From NCBI GenBank assembly GCA_021817505.1, contig JAKAUU010000013.1:1-37942 (forward strand): a DNA stretch of 37,942 nt, given 5' to 3'. The position numbers were made by a program, and so were the translations under genes. The notes under the pieces are model-generated. The model was not told the origin of the DNA. It made no database searches and saw only the letters and a program-made list of their open reading frames with translations. Shown in pieces: positions 1-10,282 of the stretch. Position 1 is the stretch's first letter. The number at the start of each line of letters is the position of its first letter. The DNA comes from Microcaldota archaeon (GTDB taxonomy: Archaea > Micrarchaeota > Micrarchaeia > Micrarchaeales > CABMGC01).

Positions 1-2
1 TG

Positions 3-1877
3 GTAGCGGCCGATGCCGTAGGGAACGCCGCCCTGTTCCTGTCTGAAAGGGAGAAGAGCATAAGCCTTGCCAAGTATTTCGATGCAGCATTCAACTCTCA
101 CATACCCCAGGTACTGATAGACAGGGAAGGGAAGGTCGTAAAAGCCAACAAGAGCTATGCCAACCTTTTCGATTACTCCGTAAGGGAAGCGCTAGGGGAG
201 AGCTTTGCCCAAAATCTCCAGATCGATGCGCAGAAGGTAAAGGGCCTTTTTTCAGGCATAAGGATAGTGTCAAAGGCCACTGACGGAAGGATCTTCATGA
301 TAAAGGGCAGCCCTGTCAACGAGAGGCTGGAGCATCTTGTCATCCAGGATGTTACCGATTCCATGAACCTTGAGCAGAGGATGGAGCTTGCGCAGCATAG
401 CAGGAACGACGTATTGATGGTTATCTCGGAAGATATGAAGATAAAATGGATAAGCAGCAATATCCTGGCAGTTGCCGGGGTCAGCCCGGACAGCATGATA
501 GGCGCCGATTTTTCAAGGATAATTGCCAGCAAGTCTAATGCTGCAAAGATTATCATACCTGAAAAAGGCGAATGCCTTACCGATATAAGGATCAGCACAG
601 GCAGCGGCGCCGATGTGGAAATGTCAGCAAGGCTGTACAGGTCTGGAGATTCCATATGCTGCATACTTTCAAAGGATTACGAGAGATACCTTACAGAGCT
701 TAATTCGACGTTCGAGCAGGTTGTCGAGATCTCAAACGACGCAGCGATAAAGATAGATGAAAACGGGCTTATAATCTGGGTAAACAAGAGCCTGGAGAAG
801 ATACTGAAGTATACGCGGGAAGACCTTGCGGGCAAGCCGGTCACGAACATTTACGACGGCGGTTCGGGCCAGAAGCTCAGTTCATACATATCCATAGCCA
901 AGAGGAACGGCATAGTGACCGACCTCTTTGCGAATATGAGGGCAAAGAACAGCGACGAGTCCGTGCCTTTCAGGCTGAGCATAAAGAAGATAAACGAAGG
1001 CCAGGGAAGCAACATCAACTTTCTAATAATAGGGAAGGAGCTTGCGACAAAGATACGCGCCGACGAGCTCCAGGACGAGATAGACAAACAGCTGCGGGAG
1101 CTGGAGAGATACAAGGCCGAGAGCGATCTCAAGACCCAATTCATATACAACATCTCGCATGATCTCAAGACGCCGATAACAAACATCAAGGGATTCTCCA
1201 CCCTGCTATACAGGGGCGAATTCGGGGCACTTACCGAGGAGCAAAAAGGTTACCTGAGCATAATAATGAATGAGCTCGACAGGCTGATGTCATTGATAGG
1301 CCAGATATTGGACGTGGCGAAACTGTCGTCAGGCAAGGTGACTCTTGACCTGCAGCAGGTAAAATTCGGCGAACTGCTCGAAAGCCCGAGCATAAAAGCG
1401 TTCGAAGAGGTGTGCAAAAATAAAGGCATATCCTTCAAAACGCATGTGGATTACGATGTTCCGGAGATCACTGCGGATCCGAACCGGCTGATACAGGTCC
1501 TTGTGAACCTTATAGGTAATGCCTGGAAATTTACTGAAACCGGGGGCATAGAGGTTATCGTAACAAGATCCTCTAAAAGCAGCAAATACGTAAGGATAGC
1601 GGTAAAGGATACCGGCATAGGCATAGCGAAGGAGGAAAAGGCCAAGGTATTCAAGAAGTTCTTCCAGGTGCACAGGAAGGACATGAAGATGCAGGAGGGT
1701 GCGGGCACGGGCCTTGGGCTTTCAATAACCAAGGAGATAGTCAACCTTCATGGGGGCAGGGCCGGCGTCGAGTCCGAACAGGGCAAAGGAAGCGAGTTCT
1801 GGTTCACAATACCTTTCAGCCCTAAATCCAAAAAGAAGTACAGGAAAGCGGATCAGGAAAAAAAGCTCAAGGTATGA
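3..1877 (+). CDS. PAS-domain sensor histidine kinase, 5' truncated by the window edge
   Basis: Frame 3 is open from the window start into the listed ORF (...AKYFDAAFNSHIPQVLIDREGKVVKANKSYANLFDYS... is PAS-like). H-box FIYNISHDLKTPITNIKGF; HATPase motifs NLIGNAWKFTETGG, DTGIGI, GTGLGLSI. Confidence 0.93.
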   Translation, partial: VAADAVGNAALFLSEREKSISLAKYFDAAFNSHIPQVLIDREGKVVKANKSYANLFDYSVREALGESFAQNLQIDAQKVKGLFSGIRIVSKATDGRIFMIKGSPVNERLEHLVIQDVTDSMNLEQRMELAQHSRNDVLMVISEDMKIKWISSNILAVAGVSPDSMIGADFSRIIASKSNAAKIIIPEKGECLTDIRISTGSGADVEMSARLYRSGDSICCILSKDYERYLTELNSTFEQVVEISNDAAIKIDENGLIIWVNKSLEKILKYTREDLAGKPVTNIYDGGSGQKLSSYISIAKRNGIVTDLFANMRAKNSDESVPFRLSIKKINEGQGSNINFLIIGKELATKIRADELQDEIDKQLRELERYKAESDLKTQFIYNISHDLKTPITNIKGFSTLLYRGEFGALTEEQKGYLSIIMNELDRLMSLIGQILDVAKLSSGKVTLDLQQVKFGELLESPSIKAFEEVCKNKGISFKTHVDYDVPEITADPNRLIQVLVNLIGNAWKFTETGGIEVIVTRSSKSSKYVRIAVKDTGIGIAKEEKAKVFKKFFQVHRKDMKMQEGAGTGLGLSITKEIVNLHGGRAGVESEQGKGSEFWFTIPFSPKSKKKYRKADQEKKLKV

Positions 1878-2838
1878 GTGCAGCGCACGCATTCCCTATC
1901 GAATCCTGGGAGCTGTAATATGAAAGAACCTGCGAGTATGTCTGCCCGCTGAAGACCCCTTCGAACGAATACGTTATTGTAACGTTGGAAGGATACGCGA
2001 ACTGCGCTGAAAGCGCAGCTTTGGATCCGAGAAGCTTAGACACGGTGCTATAAGTTATATTGTAAGTCCCTGCGGATACCTCTGAAACTGAGTAGGTGAT
2101 CTCGTAAGGGGTGACCTTGCTCACATTCGCATAGGTATTCTGCCCCGAAGGTGCAGTATGCTGCGTAGAGATGAACGTCTGGTTGTATAGCGAAGGGGTG
2201 CATGACTGCGTATTCTTGTAAAGCGAAGCATAATCCGTTATCAAGGTCCCTACGCTGCTCTTGTTAAAGGCGGCTACTGCAAGCGCGCTAGTATTGACTG
2301 TCGTGGTTGGGACGCTTGTAGAGACCGAGGTAGACCCGGCAGTAGTGCTCGATGCTATTGTGGAAACTGTCGTCCCGGAAACCGAATTCCCTGTGGATAT
2401 CCTAAGTCCTGCGGGAATCTGAACTATGGATAAAAGAGCTCCTGTGGCATTGGAGGATACCACCCTTACCTCTATATCTGCATACTGGGATCCGCTAACG
2501 CTCACATTTTCGGTCTGCCCCTTTTGTATGCCCATGCTTACAGTCTGCCCCTGGAAGATAGGTATGCTGCTAAGATAAAGATAAGCTGCGGAAGGCGTAG
2601 AGTAATTCAGGTAAACGGCGAACTGCTCTCCGTTGTTCAGCATCAGATTCTGTGCAGAGCCTTTCTGCAACGCAAAAGTATAATTCTGGCCTATCTGCCT
2701 GGAACCGCTGCCTGAAGAGAGCACCGCGTATGCTGCCACTACTACGATTATTACAACTATCGCCGCAAGCAATGTCCTTCCATTCCCCTTTCTGCCCGGA
2801 TGGTGCATCATAGTATGGTGGTGCTTCCTGAATCCCAT
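1867..2838 (-). CDS. N-terminally membrane-anchored Ser/Thr-rich extracellular protein, function unknown
   Basis: His-rich N-terminus, then hydrophobic TM segment (TLLAAIVVIIVVVAAYAVL), then a long Ser/Thr-rich ectodomain. Confidence 0.7.
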   Translation of the reverse strand: MGFRKHHHTMMHHPGRKGNGRTLLAAIVVIIVVVAAYAVLSSGSGSRQIGQNYTFALQKGSAQNLMLNNGEQFAVYLNYSTPSAAYLYLSSIPIFQGQTVSMGIQKGQTENVSVSGSQYADIEVRVVSSNATGALLSIVQIPAGLRISTGNSVSGTTVSTIASSTTAGSTSVSTSVPTTTVNTSALAVAAFNKSSVGTLITDYASLYKNTQSCTPSLYNQTFISTQHTAPSGQNTYANVSKVTPYEITYSVSEVSAGTYNITYSTVSKLLGSKAALSAQFAYPSNVTITYSFEGVFSGQTYSQVLSYYSSQDSIGNACAALIP

Positions 2839-3043
2839 GCTTTAGATTTATACGCATGCATTTTAATAGCTTACTTGTTTCGCTTGACACAAACTGCCAT
2901 CCGATCCTTTTCCATACGCAGCAACAGCGCAGAAAGCCGATTGTGCAGAAGCGGTCCATGTCCCACTGCAAGGGAAACTTATCTCAAAGCTAGACATTTT
3001 CTGCACAAAAACTTACACAAGGAATATATAACTTATATCATAG

Positions 3044-4246
3044 ATGTATATCGGCGATCAGATGGACGGCATAGAATCAGTGAAATCGGATATAATATCG
3101 ATAATAAACGACAGGCAGCAGGTTACCTACAACGAGCTGCAGGGGCTCACCTCTTCTCTTAAGATAAGCGAATCTGTTTTGAAAAAGGGCCTCGAGGAGC
3201 TAGAGGCTGCAAATGCAATAGCATCGAGAAGCAGCGGCGGCATACTGACATACTACATGCTGCAGGACGAGCAGGTCCTAAACAGAGTGATGATAGTAGA
3301 GGATGACAGGAACATAAACAAGCTGATGGCACTCTCCGTAGGCAAGGGCTTTGACATAACCCAGATATACGACGGGAAGGAGGCTATGGGGAGGGTCAAG
3401 CTCGAGAAGCCCGACCTCGTAATACTGGACCTGATGCTACCGGGCGCCGACGGCCTGGAAATATGCCAGTCGATAAAGACAAATCCTGTGCTCAGCGGCA
3501 CCACGGTCATAATAGTCAGTGCGATGGATGCGACGTCAAACAGGTTCAAGGGCATAAAGTACGGCGCAGATTATTACATAAAGAAGCCATTCGACCCTAC
3601 GGAACTGCGCAACCTCGTAACCATCTTCCTGAAAAAGAAGGGAAAGAGGTTCGACCCGCTCATAGACCTTCCTAATGAAGAGAAGATATCTGCGGCTATA
3701 GAGAAAGGAGTAAAGGCTGCAAACGATTATGAGATAGGCAGGCTGAAGGTCGACGGCCTTGCGGAATTTGCAGGCAGGTTCGGACCAGATTCCGGAATTA
3801 CGATATTAAGGCTGGTATCTCAGCTGATACAGGACAACGTACGCGAATCCGGAGGCTCCGTCTTTGTAGGGTTCCTGGATGCGGACGATTTCGTCATAGC
3901 GGGAGAGAGGTCAAAAGTGGCAAAGATGGCAAACAGCATGTCATCAGAATTCAATTCTGTGCTTCCATTCATATACCAGAACGAGGGCTACAAGCCCATA
4001 GAGCTCGGAATAGAGGATACCTACGGGATGGAGGTGCCTAAGATGAAGCTGGTGTACTCTCCTATAGAGAAGAACGACCTTAAGGAGAGAAGGTCTGAGA
4101 TACTCAAGAGCAAGAAGAATGACAACCTCATAGGCTCATATACCTACGAGGAGCTCAGGCGCATGCTGGGCAGCAATGACCTTGACGTGATAATAACAAG
4201 AGACCAGAACGGAGTAAGGCTATCAATAGGGAAGGGCAAGAGGTAA
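3044..4246 (+). CDS. Response regulator: N-terminal wHTH-like, central REC, C-terminal degenerate GGDEF-like domain
   Basis: REC motifs VMIVEDD, DLVILDLMLPGADG, IIVSA, YYIKKPFDP. C-terminal part DPLIDLPNEEKISAAIEKG...RLKVDGLAEFAGRFG...FVGFLDADDFVIAG follows GGDEF-domain layout. TATA-like aatatataac upstream. Start could be ATG 3062. Confidence 0.85.
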   Translation: MYIGDQMDGIESVKSDIISIINDRQQVTYNELQGLTSSLKISESVLKKGLEELEAANAIASRSSGGILTYYMLQDEQVLNRVMIVEDDRNINKLMALSVGKGFDITQIYDGKEAMGRVKLEKPDLVILDLMLPGADGLEICQSIKTNPVLSGTTVIIVSAMDATSNRFKGIKYGADYYIKKPFDPTELRNLVTIFLKKKGKRFDPLIDLPNEEKISAAIEKGVKAANDYEIGRLKVDGLAEFAGRFGPDSGITILRLVSQLIQDNVRESGGSVFVGFLDADDFVIAGERSKVAKMANSMSSEFNSVLPFIYQNEGYKPIELGIEDTYGMEVPKMKLVYSPIEKNDLKERRSEILKSKKNDNLIGSYTYEELRRMLGSNDLDVIITRDQNGVRLSIGKGKR

Positions 4247-4254
4247 ATAGGATC

Positions 4255-4599
4255 TTATCTCTTCCTTGCCTTTTTAGCAGCCTTTTTGCCAGCTTTCAGC
4301 TTCATGCTCTTCTTGGATTTCACAGCACCATGGTTCTTCGGCTTCTGCCTTAGCACCTTTCGCTTCAAGAAGCCCAGCTTTCTTACCACCGGATTCTGGG
4401 GCTTCGCTTCAGAGGAGCCCAGAAGGTTTGCTATATGGTCCTCCTGCTCAGGCCTGTCCGTAGAGCTGCTGCTCAACGCCTCGCTCTCGATGATGCCCTT
4501 CTCCAAAAGCTTATATATTTGCTGAGACTTATTAAAAGCCTCGAAGCTAGCTGACTTTTTACCTTTATTTTTCTTAGCGGACATTAAATCCCTAACCAA
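4255..4599 (-). CDS. Lys/Arg-rich basic protein, unknown
   Basis: 114-aa ORF with strongly basic C-terminal tail KKSMKLKAGKKAAKKARKR. Confidence 0.5.
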   Translation of the reverse strand: MVRDLMSAKKNKGKKSASFEAFNKSQQIYKLLEKGIIESEALSSSSTDRPEQEDHIANLLGSSEAKPQNPVVRKLGFLKRKVLRQKPKNHGAVKSKKSMKLKAGKKAAKKARKR

Positions 4600-4658
4600 C
4601 CTTTACAATTAAGCGCATATCACGTTTATAAATTTATTCTATAGTTATAGTGTGTCCC

Positions 4659-7322
4659 ATGATACGAGTGTTAGAACAGCAATTCAGCGTGGAAGAGAGC
4701 CTTGACAGCCTTAACCTGTTCATCAGGAAGTGGTTTGTCTCCAAATACAAGGAGCCGAGCCCCCCGCAGAGGTACTCCTTCAAGCTTATAAAAGAGGGGA
4801 AGAATATACTCGTAACCGCTCCTACCGGCAGCGGAAAGACCTTCTCCGCGTTCATGGCTGTCCTTAGCGACCTTATGAACATGTCATTGGCAAACAAGCT
4901 GGAGGAGAAGGTATACTGCATATACGTCTCTCCATTAAGGGCTCTAAACAATGATATATACAGGAACCTCAACGAACCGCTTTCCGAGATATACGCAAAC
5001 CTCAACATAGACGTGAAGAAGATCAATGTGGGCATACGCACCGGTGACACTCCTACAAAGGAGAGGCAGAAGCACCTTGCGCATCCTCCAAACATACTTG
5101 TAACGACCCCTGAGAGCCTTGCCATACTCCTTAATTCCCCAAGATTCATGGAGAACATGAAGGATCTGAAATACTTCATAATAGACGAGCTCCATGAGCT
5201 GGCAAACAACAAGCGCGGAGTGCATCTCTCCCTTTCGATGGAGAGGCTTGCAGAGGCGATAGGGCACGACTTTGTAAGGATAGGCATGGGTGCAACGCTG
5301 CATCCTATAGAAGATGCGGCAAGGTTCCTGGTAGGCTACGACAATAAAGGCAATGAGAGGGAGTGTTCGGTAGTGGATGCGACCTGGAACAAGAAGCTCC
5401 AGTTCATTGCAATGTCCCCTGTAAAGGACATAATGAACGCGAAGGACGAAGAGATAGAGAAATCCCTTTACACTACGATGAATTCCATAATAAAGAAGAA
5501 CAATACCACTCTCATATTCACAAATACTAGAAGCGGAACCGAAAGAGTCGTCTACAACCTTGCAAAGAGGTACAAATACGGGAATGAGCATATAGCCGCG
5601 CATCACGGCTCCCTTTCAAGGGAGACGAGGCTCGGCGTCGAGGAGATGCTAAAGAAGGGAAAGCTCAAGTGCGTAGTATCTTCGACAAGCCTGGAGCTCG
5701 GGATAGACATAGGCTCGATAGACAACGTGATACAGCTTGGCTCTCCGAAGAGCGTTGCAAGAGTGGTGCAGAGGATAGGGAGGAGCGGGCACGGTTTTGG
5801 CAATCCTGCCATAGGGGAGGTAATAGTGACTAACAGGGACGACCTTGTAGAGTGCTCGGTAATGCTTGATTCCGCGATAAAAAGGCATTTGGATTCATTC
5901 AACACTCCCAAGAACGCCCTTGACGTTCTCTCACAGCACATAGTTGGCATGGCGCTCAACAAGAAATGGGACATCGATGAAGCATACAATGTCATACGCC
6001 AATCCTACCCTTATCATACACTGGAGAAGCAGGACTACATGTCTGTAATAAGATATCTCTCCGGGATGTATGTCGGCCTGGAGAGCAGAAGGGTCTATGC
6101 AAAGATATGGTATGAAGAGAAGGAACACTCATTCGGGAGGAGGGGCAAGCTTACAAAACTAATATACTATCTGAATCTGGGGACAATACCTGACGAGGTA
6201 TCCATAGATGTTGTAACAAAGGAGAATAAGCATATCGGAAACATAGAAGAGGAGTTCCTCGGAAGGCTGAAACCAGGAGACATATTCGTTCTTGGCGGAA
6301 GGGTCTACAGGTTTGAATACTCAAGGGTAATGAAGGCGTATGTGACGGACGCTTCAGGGCAGGCCCCAACAATACCACCCTGGTATTCCGAACAGCTTCC
6401 TCTCACATATGAGCTTGCGGTCAACATCGGACGCTTCAGGGCAAAGTTCACAGAAGCGGTATCAAAATCCGCAAAGAAGGAGAAGCGGCTGATAAACAAA
6501 CTCTCGAAAAGCACCCTTGAGGCCAACAAGGATGCACAGAAGATACTCGACGATATGCCCATAGATGCAAATGCGAAGAACTCTATCTTCAGCTACTTTA
6601 TGGAGCAGCTTCTCTTTGCAGGCTACGTGCCAAATGACAAGTTCCTGCTGATAGAGCAGAGCTTCGATGAGGAAGAGGAGAGGAACCTGATAATATTCCA
6701 CTCTTTGTACGGGAGGAGAATAAACGATGCCCTTTCAAGGCTCTTCGGCATAAGCATTGCGGACAGGCATGATGCAGAAGTTGGCATAAACATAACCGAC
6801 AACGGTTTTGTGATAATAACCCCTGAAGACGTAAAGGTAACGGACAAGGAGATACACAAAATCATACGCGAATTAGGGAGTGCAGACCTTTACTCCATGC
6901 TCAAGGCGAATATAAGGAGGACGGAGATGATGAAGAGGAGATTCAGGCACTGCGCCGCAAGGAGCTTCATGATATTAAGGAACTACCGGGGCATAAAGAT
7001 AGGCGTAAGGAAACAGCACATAAACTCCCAGGCTATACTAAAGGCGGTTGAGGAGATGGATCCAAACTTCCCGATATTAAAGGAGACATACCGCGAGATA
7101 TTCGACGACCTGATGGACCTTCCAAGGACCACAAGGATAATCAGGGAGCTTGCCGAAGGGACAATAGGGTACAAGGTAATATCCAGCGATATACCATCGC
7201 CTTTCTCGCACATGATGCTGACCTTCGGAGAAGCCGATGTCATAATGATGAGCGACAGGAGAAAGCATCTCAGGGAGCTCAGGAAACAGGTGCTTGCACG
7301 TCTGAAAGAAATGTCAAAATGA
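4659..7322 (+). CDS. lhr: Lhr-type ATP-dependent helicase
   Basis: Walker A APTGSGKTFSAF, DELHELANNKRG, SSTSLELGIDIGSIDNVIQLGSPKSVARVVQRIGRSGH. Upstream GTG 4650 is an alternative start. Confidence 0.92.
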   Translation: MIRVLEQQFSVEESLDSLNLFIRKWFVSKYKEPSPPQRYSFKLIKEGKNILVTAPTGSGKTFSAFMAVLSDLMNMSLANKLEEKVYCIYVSPLRALNNDIYRNLNEPLSEIYANLNIDVKKINVGIRTGDTPTKERQKHLAHPPNILVTTPESLAILLNSPRFMENMKDLKYFIIDELHELANNKRGVHLSLSMERLAEAIGHDFVRIGMGATLHPIEDAARFLVGYDNKGNERECSVVDATWNKKLQFIAMSPVKDIMNAKDEEIEKSLYTTMNSIIKKNNTTLIFTNTRSGTERVVYNLAKRYKYGNEHIAAHHGSLSRETRLGVEEMLKKGKLKCVVSSTSLELGIDIGSIDNVIQLGSPKSVARVVQRIGRSGHGFGNPAIGEVIVTNRDDLVECSVMLDSAIKRHLDSFNTPKNALDVLSQHIVGMALNKKWDIDEAYNVIRQSYPYHTLEKQDYMSVIRYLSGMYVGLESRRVYAKIWYEEKEHSFGRRGKLTKLIYYLNLGTIPDEVSIDVVTKENKHIGNIEEEFLGRLKPGDIFVLGGRVYRFEYSRVMKAYVTDASGQAPTIPPWYSEQLPLTYELAVNIGRFRAKFTEAVSKSAKKEKRLINKLSKSTLEANKDAQKILDDMPIDANAKNSIFSYFMEQLLFAGYVPNDKFLLIEQSFDEEEERNLIIFHSLYGRRINDALSRLFGISIADRHDAEVGINITDNGFVIITPEDVKVTDKEIHKIIRELGSADLYSMLKANIRRTEMMKRRFRHCAARSFMILRNYRGIKIGVRKQHINSQAILKAVEEMDPNFPILKETYREIFDDLMDLPRTTRIIRELAEGTIGYKVISSDIPSPFSHMMLTFGEADVIMMSDRRKHLRELRKQVLARLKEMSK

Positions 7323-8062
7323 TGGAGATATACAAAGGAGTATACATAGTGGGCGGAATGCCGCTGCTATTCATAAAAAGGCTCAATGCTCTCGCCTGCT
7401 CGGACCTTCATCTGGGCTATGAGGGAGTGATGGCGGACAAAGGCATCTTCCTCCCAAAGACAAATCTAAGCAGGATAGAGCGCATGCTGAAAAAGGGCAT
7501 ACAGATTACCGGAGCAAAAAAACTGATAATCGATGGAGACATAAAGAACGAATTCTCAAAGGTGCACATGGAAGAATTCAACGAATTCCGTGAGTTCGTA
7601 AACTTCCTGAAAGAGCTAAACATAGAGGAGATACATCTTGTAAAGGGCAACCATGACAATTTCATAGACAGGTTCGAGAAGCCGTTCGGCATTAAGATAT
7701 ACAGGCAGGAATTCCTTCTTGATGACGTGTTATTCTTCCACGGCGAAGAGCTGCCATATTCAAAAAAAGGCAGGCTCCTTGTCATGGGCCATCTGCATCC
7801 TGCAGTTGGTATATTCAATAGCCTGGGGATAAGGGAGAAGGTCAAATGCTTTTTGTACGGTAAGACAAAGGACAAAAGGGACATAATCATACTCCCTGCA
7901 ATGAATTACTTCTCGGAAGGCATAGATGTAAACATGAGCAGGATAGACGACACTCCTATATTCAGAAGCATGCTCGACATATGGTCCATGCAGGTTGCCG
8001 GCATAGACTATTCCGAAGCGGTAAAATTCGGCAGCGTGAAGGAGCTTGCGGATATTTTATGA
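7319..8062 (+). CDS. Calcineurin-like metallophosphoesterase (helicase-associated type)
   Basis: SDLHLGYEG, DGDIKNEF, KGNHDNF, GHLHPA motifs; ATGA overlap with lhr. Confidence 0.88.
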   Translation: MMEIYKGVYIVGGMPLLFIKRLNALACSDLHLGYEGVMADKGIFLPKTNLSRIERMLKKGIQITGAKKLIIDGDIKNEFSKVHMEEFNEFREFVNFLKELNIEEIHLVKGNHDNFIDRFEKPFGIKIYRQEFLLDDVLFFHGEELPYSKKGRLLVMGHLHPAVGIFNSLGIREKVKCFLYGKTKDKRDIIILPAMNYFSEGIDVNMSRIDDTPIFRSMLDIWSMQVAGIDYSEAVKFGSVKELADIL

Positions 8063-8086
8063 ATGTGCAAGGAGATATTCCTCTGC

Positions 8087-8159
8087 AGTCCCGTCATCTA
8101 GTGGCCAAGGATAGCGGGCTTTGGACCCGCTTACGCCAGTTCGAATCTGGCCGGGACTA
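8087..8159 (+). tRNA. tRNA-Gln (TTG)
   Basis: Acceptor agtcccg/cgggact, anticodon stem gcggg-ctTTGga-cccgc, T-arm ccagTTCGAATctgg. Confidence 0.93.
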
Positions 8160-8212
8160 TCAAATGATGAGACGAGGTATTTCTGATTGGTGATGAAAGA
8201 GAGTCTCTGAAC

Positions 8213-9658
8213 TCAGTATGACTTTGCGAAGTTGGCTGCTATCTCTGCCTTCTTGCCGCAGTATATGCACTTGTCGGCGTGCTTAGGCTGTTCGACAGGT
8301 ATATTGATTATCTTAGTGCCATACTCTTCCTTCATCTTGAGTTCACACTCGGTGTTTCCGCACCAAGGAGCGCTGATTATCCCTCCCTTTTCCTTCAGTA
8401 TGCTTTTGAACTCATCCAGCGTATTCACAACATGGATGTGCGACCTTAGGAACTCATCCGCTTTCCTGTAGAGGTCCTCCTGCATCATTTCGAAAATTTT
8501 TGAGATTGAACCATCTATCTCGCTTATTTTTACCGCCTGCTTTTCACCGGTATCCCTTCGGGTAAACATGACGGAATCATTCGCGATATCCTTCTCTCCT
8601 ATCTCTATTCGCAGAGGCACGCCTTTGAGCTCCCATTCATTGAACTTGAAGCCTGGAGAATAGCCTTCTCTGTCGTCGAATCTGACCCTGAACTTTCCCT
8701 TGATCGATTCATATATCTTGACCGCGTGCGCGTTTACTGCTTCCTGGTTGTCTTTTTTGTAGATAGGCACTATGACTACCTGTATATATGCGATCTTAGG
8801 AGGTATTACTAGTCCCTTATCGTCACTGTGCGTTGCGACCATCACGCCGAATTCCCTTGTAGACAGCGCATATGTTGTTTGGAAAGCATACTCCTGCTTC
8901 CCCTCCTTGTCCAGGAATTTTATGTCAAACGCCTTTGAGAAATTCTGTCCGTCGTAGTGATGGTCCGGGCCTTGCAGTGACCATCCGTCAGGCATTATGT
9001 GCTCTATGCTGTAGGTCTCTACGGCTCCTGCGAATTTTTCATATTCTGTCTTCTTGCCCAGTATTCCTGGCAGCGCCAGATACTCCTTAAGCACCTTCAT
9101 ATATATGGAGATTATCCTCTCTCTTTCCTTCAGGGCTTCTTCACTGGTGGCAAATACGCTGTGCCCTTCATTCCAGAGAAACTCCCGTGAACGCAAAAAC
9201 GGGGTAGAATGCTTGAATTCCCACCTCAACACGCTATTCCACTGATTGTATCTGAGAGGTAGGTCTCGCCATGACCTTATCCATTTTGAATAACTGGCAT
9301 ACATTATAGTTTCTGATGTGGGTCTCACTGCGAGCCTTTCCTCCAATTCAGTATCTCCAGTATGGGTTACCCACGCGACTTCCGGAGTGAATCCCTTAAG
9401 GTGCGTCTGCTCCTTTTTCAGGAGCTTTTCAGGTATCAGCATAGGGAAGCAGCTGTCTTCTATCCCGTCACTCTTAAACTCCTTGTCAATCGCTTCTACA
9501 ACCTGTTGCCATGCGCCATATGCCAATGGCTTGTATACGATGCATCCAGAAACTTCACTGTAGTCTACAAATCCCGACCTTATCAGTACCTGTATGTACC
9601 ATTCTGAGAAGTTTTCGGCCTTTTTTGCATCTATGCTTAATACTTTGTCTTCTGCCAT
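8213..9658 (-). CDS. proS: Prolyl-tRNA synthetase
   Basis: Class II motifs LAVRPTSETIMYASYSKWIRSWRDLPLRYNQWNSVLRWEFKHSTPFLRSREFLWNEGHS; C-terminal CGNTECELKMKEE. Confidence 0.95.
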   Translation of the reverse strand: MAEDKVLSIDAKKAENFSEWYIQVLIRSGFVDYSEVSGCIVYKPLAYGAWQQVVEAIDKEFKSDGIEDSCFPMLIPEKLLKKEQTHLKGFTPEVAWVTHTGDTELEERLAVRPTSETIMYASYSKWIRSWRDLPLRYNQWNSVLRWEFKHSTPFLRSREFLWNEGHSVFATSEEALKERERIISIYMKVLKEYLALPGILGKKTEYEKFAGAVETYSIEHIMPDGWSLQGPDHHYDGQNFSKAFDIKFLDKEGKQEYAFQTTYALSTREFGVMVATHSDDKGLVIPPKIAYIQVVIVPIYKKDNQEAVNAHAVKIYESIKGKFRVRFDDREGYSPGFKFNEWELKGVPLRIEIGEKDIANDSVMFTRRDTGEKQAVKISEIDGSISKIFEMMQEDLYRKADEFLRSHIHVVNTLDEFKSILKEKGGIISAPWCGNTECELKMKEEYGTKIINIPVEQPKHADKCIYCGKKAEIAANFAKSY

Positions 9659-9682
9659 TCAAGTACCTGTCTCAATGTCACG

Positions 9683-10279
9683 CTATACCTCTACGCCATA
9701 CCTTTTAAGCTCTTTCTGTAAATCAGTTATCCCCTTGAAATGTATTGCGTTCATACCTGCCTTTCTTGCTCCCTTTACATTAACTTCCATATCATCTATG
9801 AAGATTGCCTCGCCTGGCTTTATCCTTAGCTTTCTTATCGCTTCCAGGTATATCCTTTTGTCCGGTTTGGATATCCCGAAATAGCATGAGGCCAGTACAA
9901 ACCTGAATATGCTGTAGTCTATAAGCAGTTTTGCATACGCATATCTTGACTTGTCAACGTTTGTTATGCATGCGACCTTGTATTTTTTGCTGAGCCCTGC
10001 TGCAAGCGCCACCATGTCCTTCTTCACCTTGCCGTTGTCGTAAAGGAAGCCAGGCCATTTTACCTCCGACTCTTTTATCCCGAACCTCTTCGCTATCCTG
10101 CTGTCGAATTCATGCTTGGTCATGCTGCCCGTCTCGTAGTCTACAAGAAGCGATACTATGAATTTGCGCACTACCGGCTCCCCAACATTGGTCAGCCCCT
10201 CCATCTTCCTGAAGTACTTATAATTAACAGCGTCGATAAGCACTCCGCCCATGTCAAATATTACCGCTTTTATTGCCAT
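9683..10279 (-). CDS. HAD-superfamily hydrolase
   Basis: KAVIFDMGGVLIDA ... ACITNVDKSR ... SKPDKRIY ... AIFIDDMEVNVKGARKAGMNAIHF. Confidence 0.88.
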   Translation of the reverse strand: MAIKAVIFDMGGVLIDAVNYKYFRKMEGLTNVGEPVVRKFIVSLLVDYETGSMTKHEFDSRIAKRFGIKESEVKWPGFLYDNGKVKKDMVALAAGLSKKYKVACITNVDKSRYAYAKLLIDYSIFRFVLASCYFGISKPDKRIYLEAIRKLRIKPGEAIFIDDMEVNVKGARKAGMNAIHFKGITDLQKELKRYGVEV

Positions 10280-10282
10280 AAA

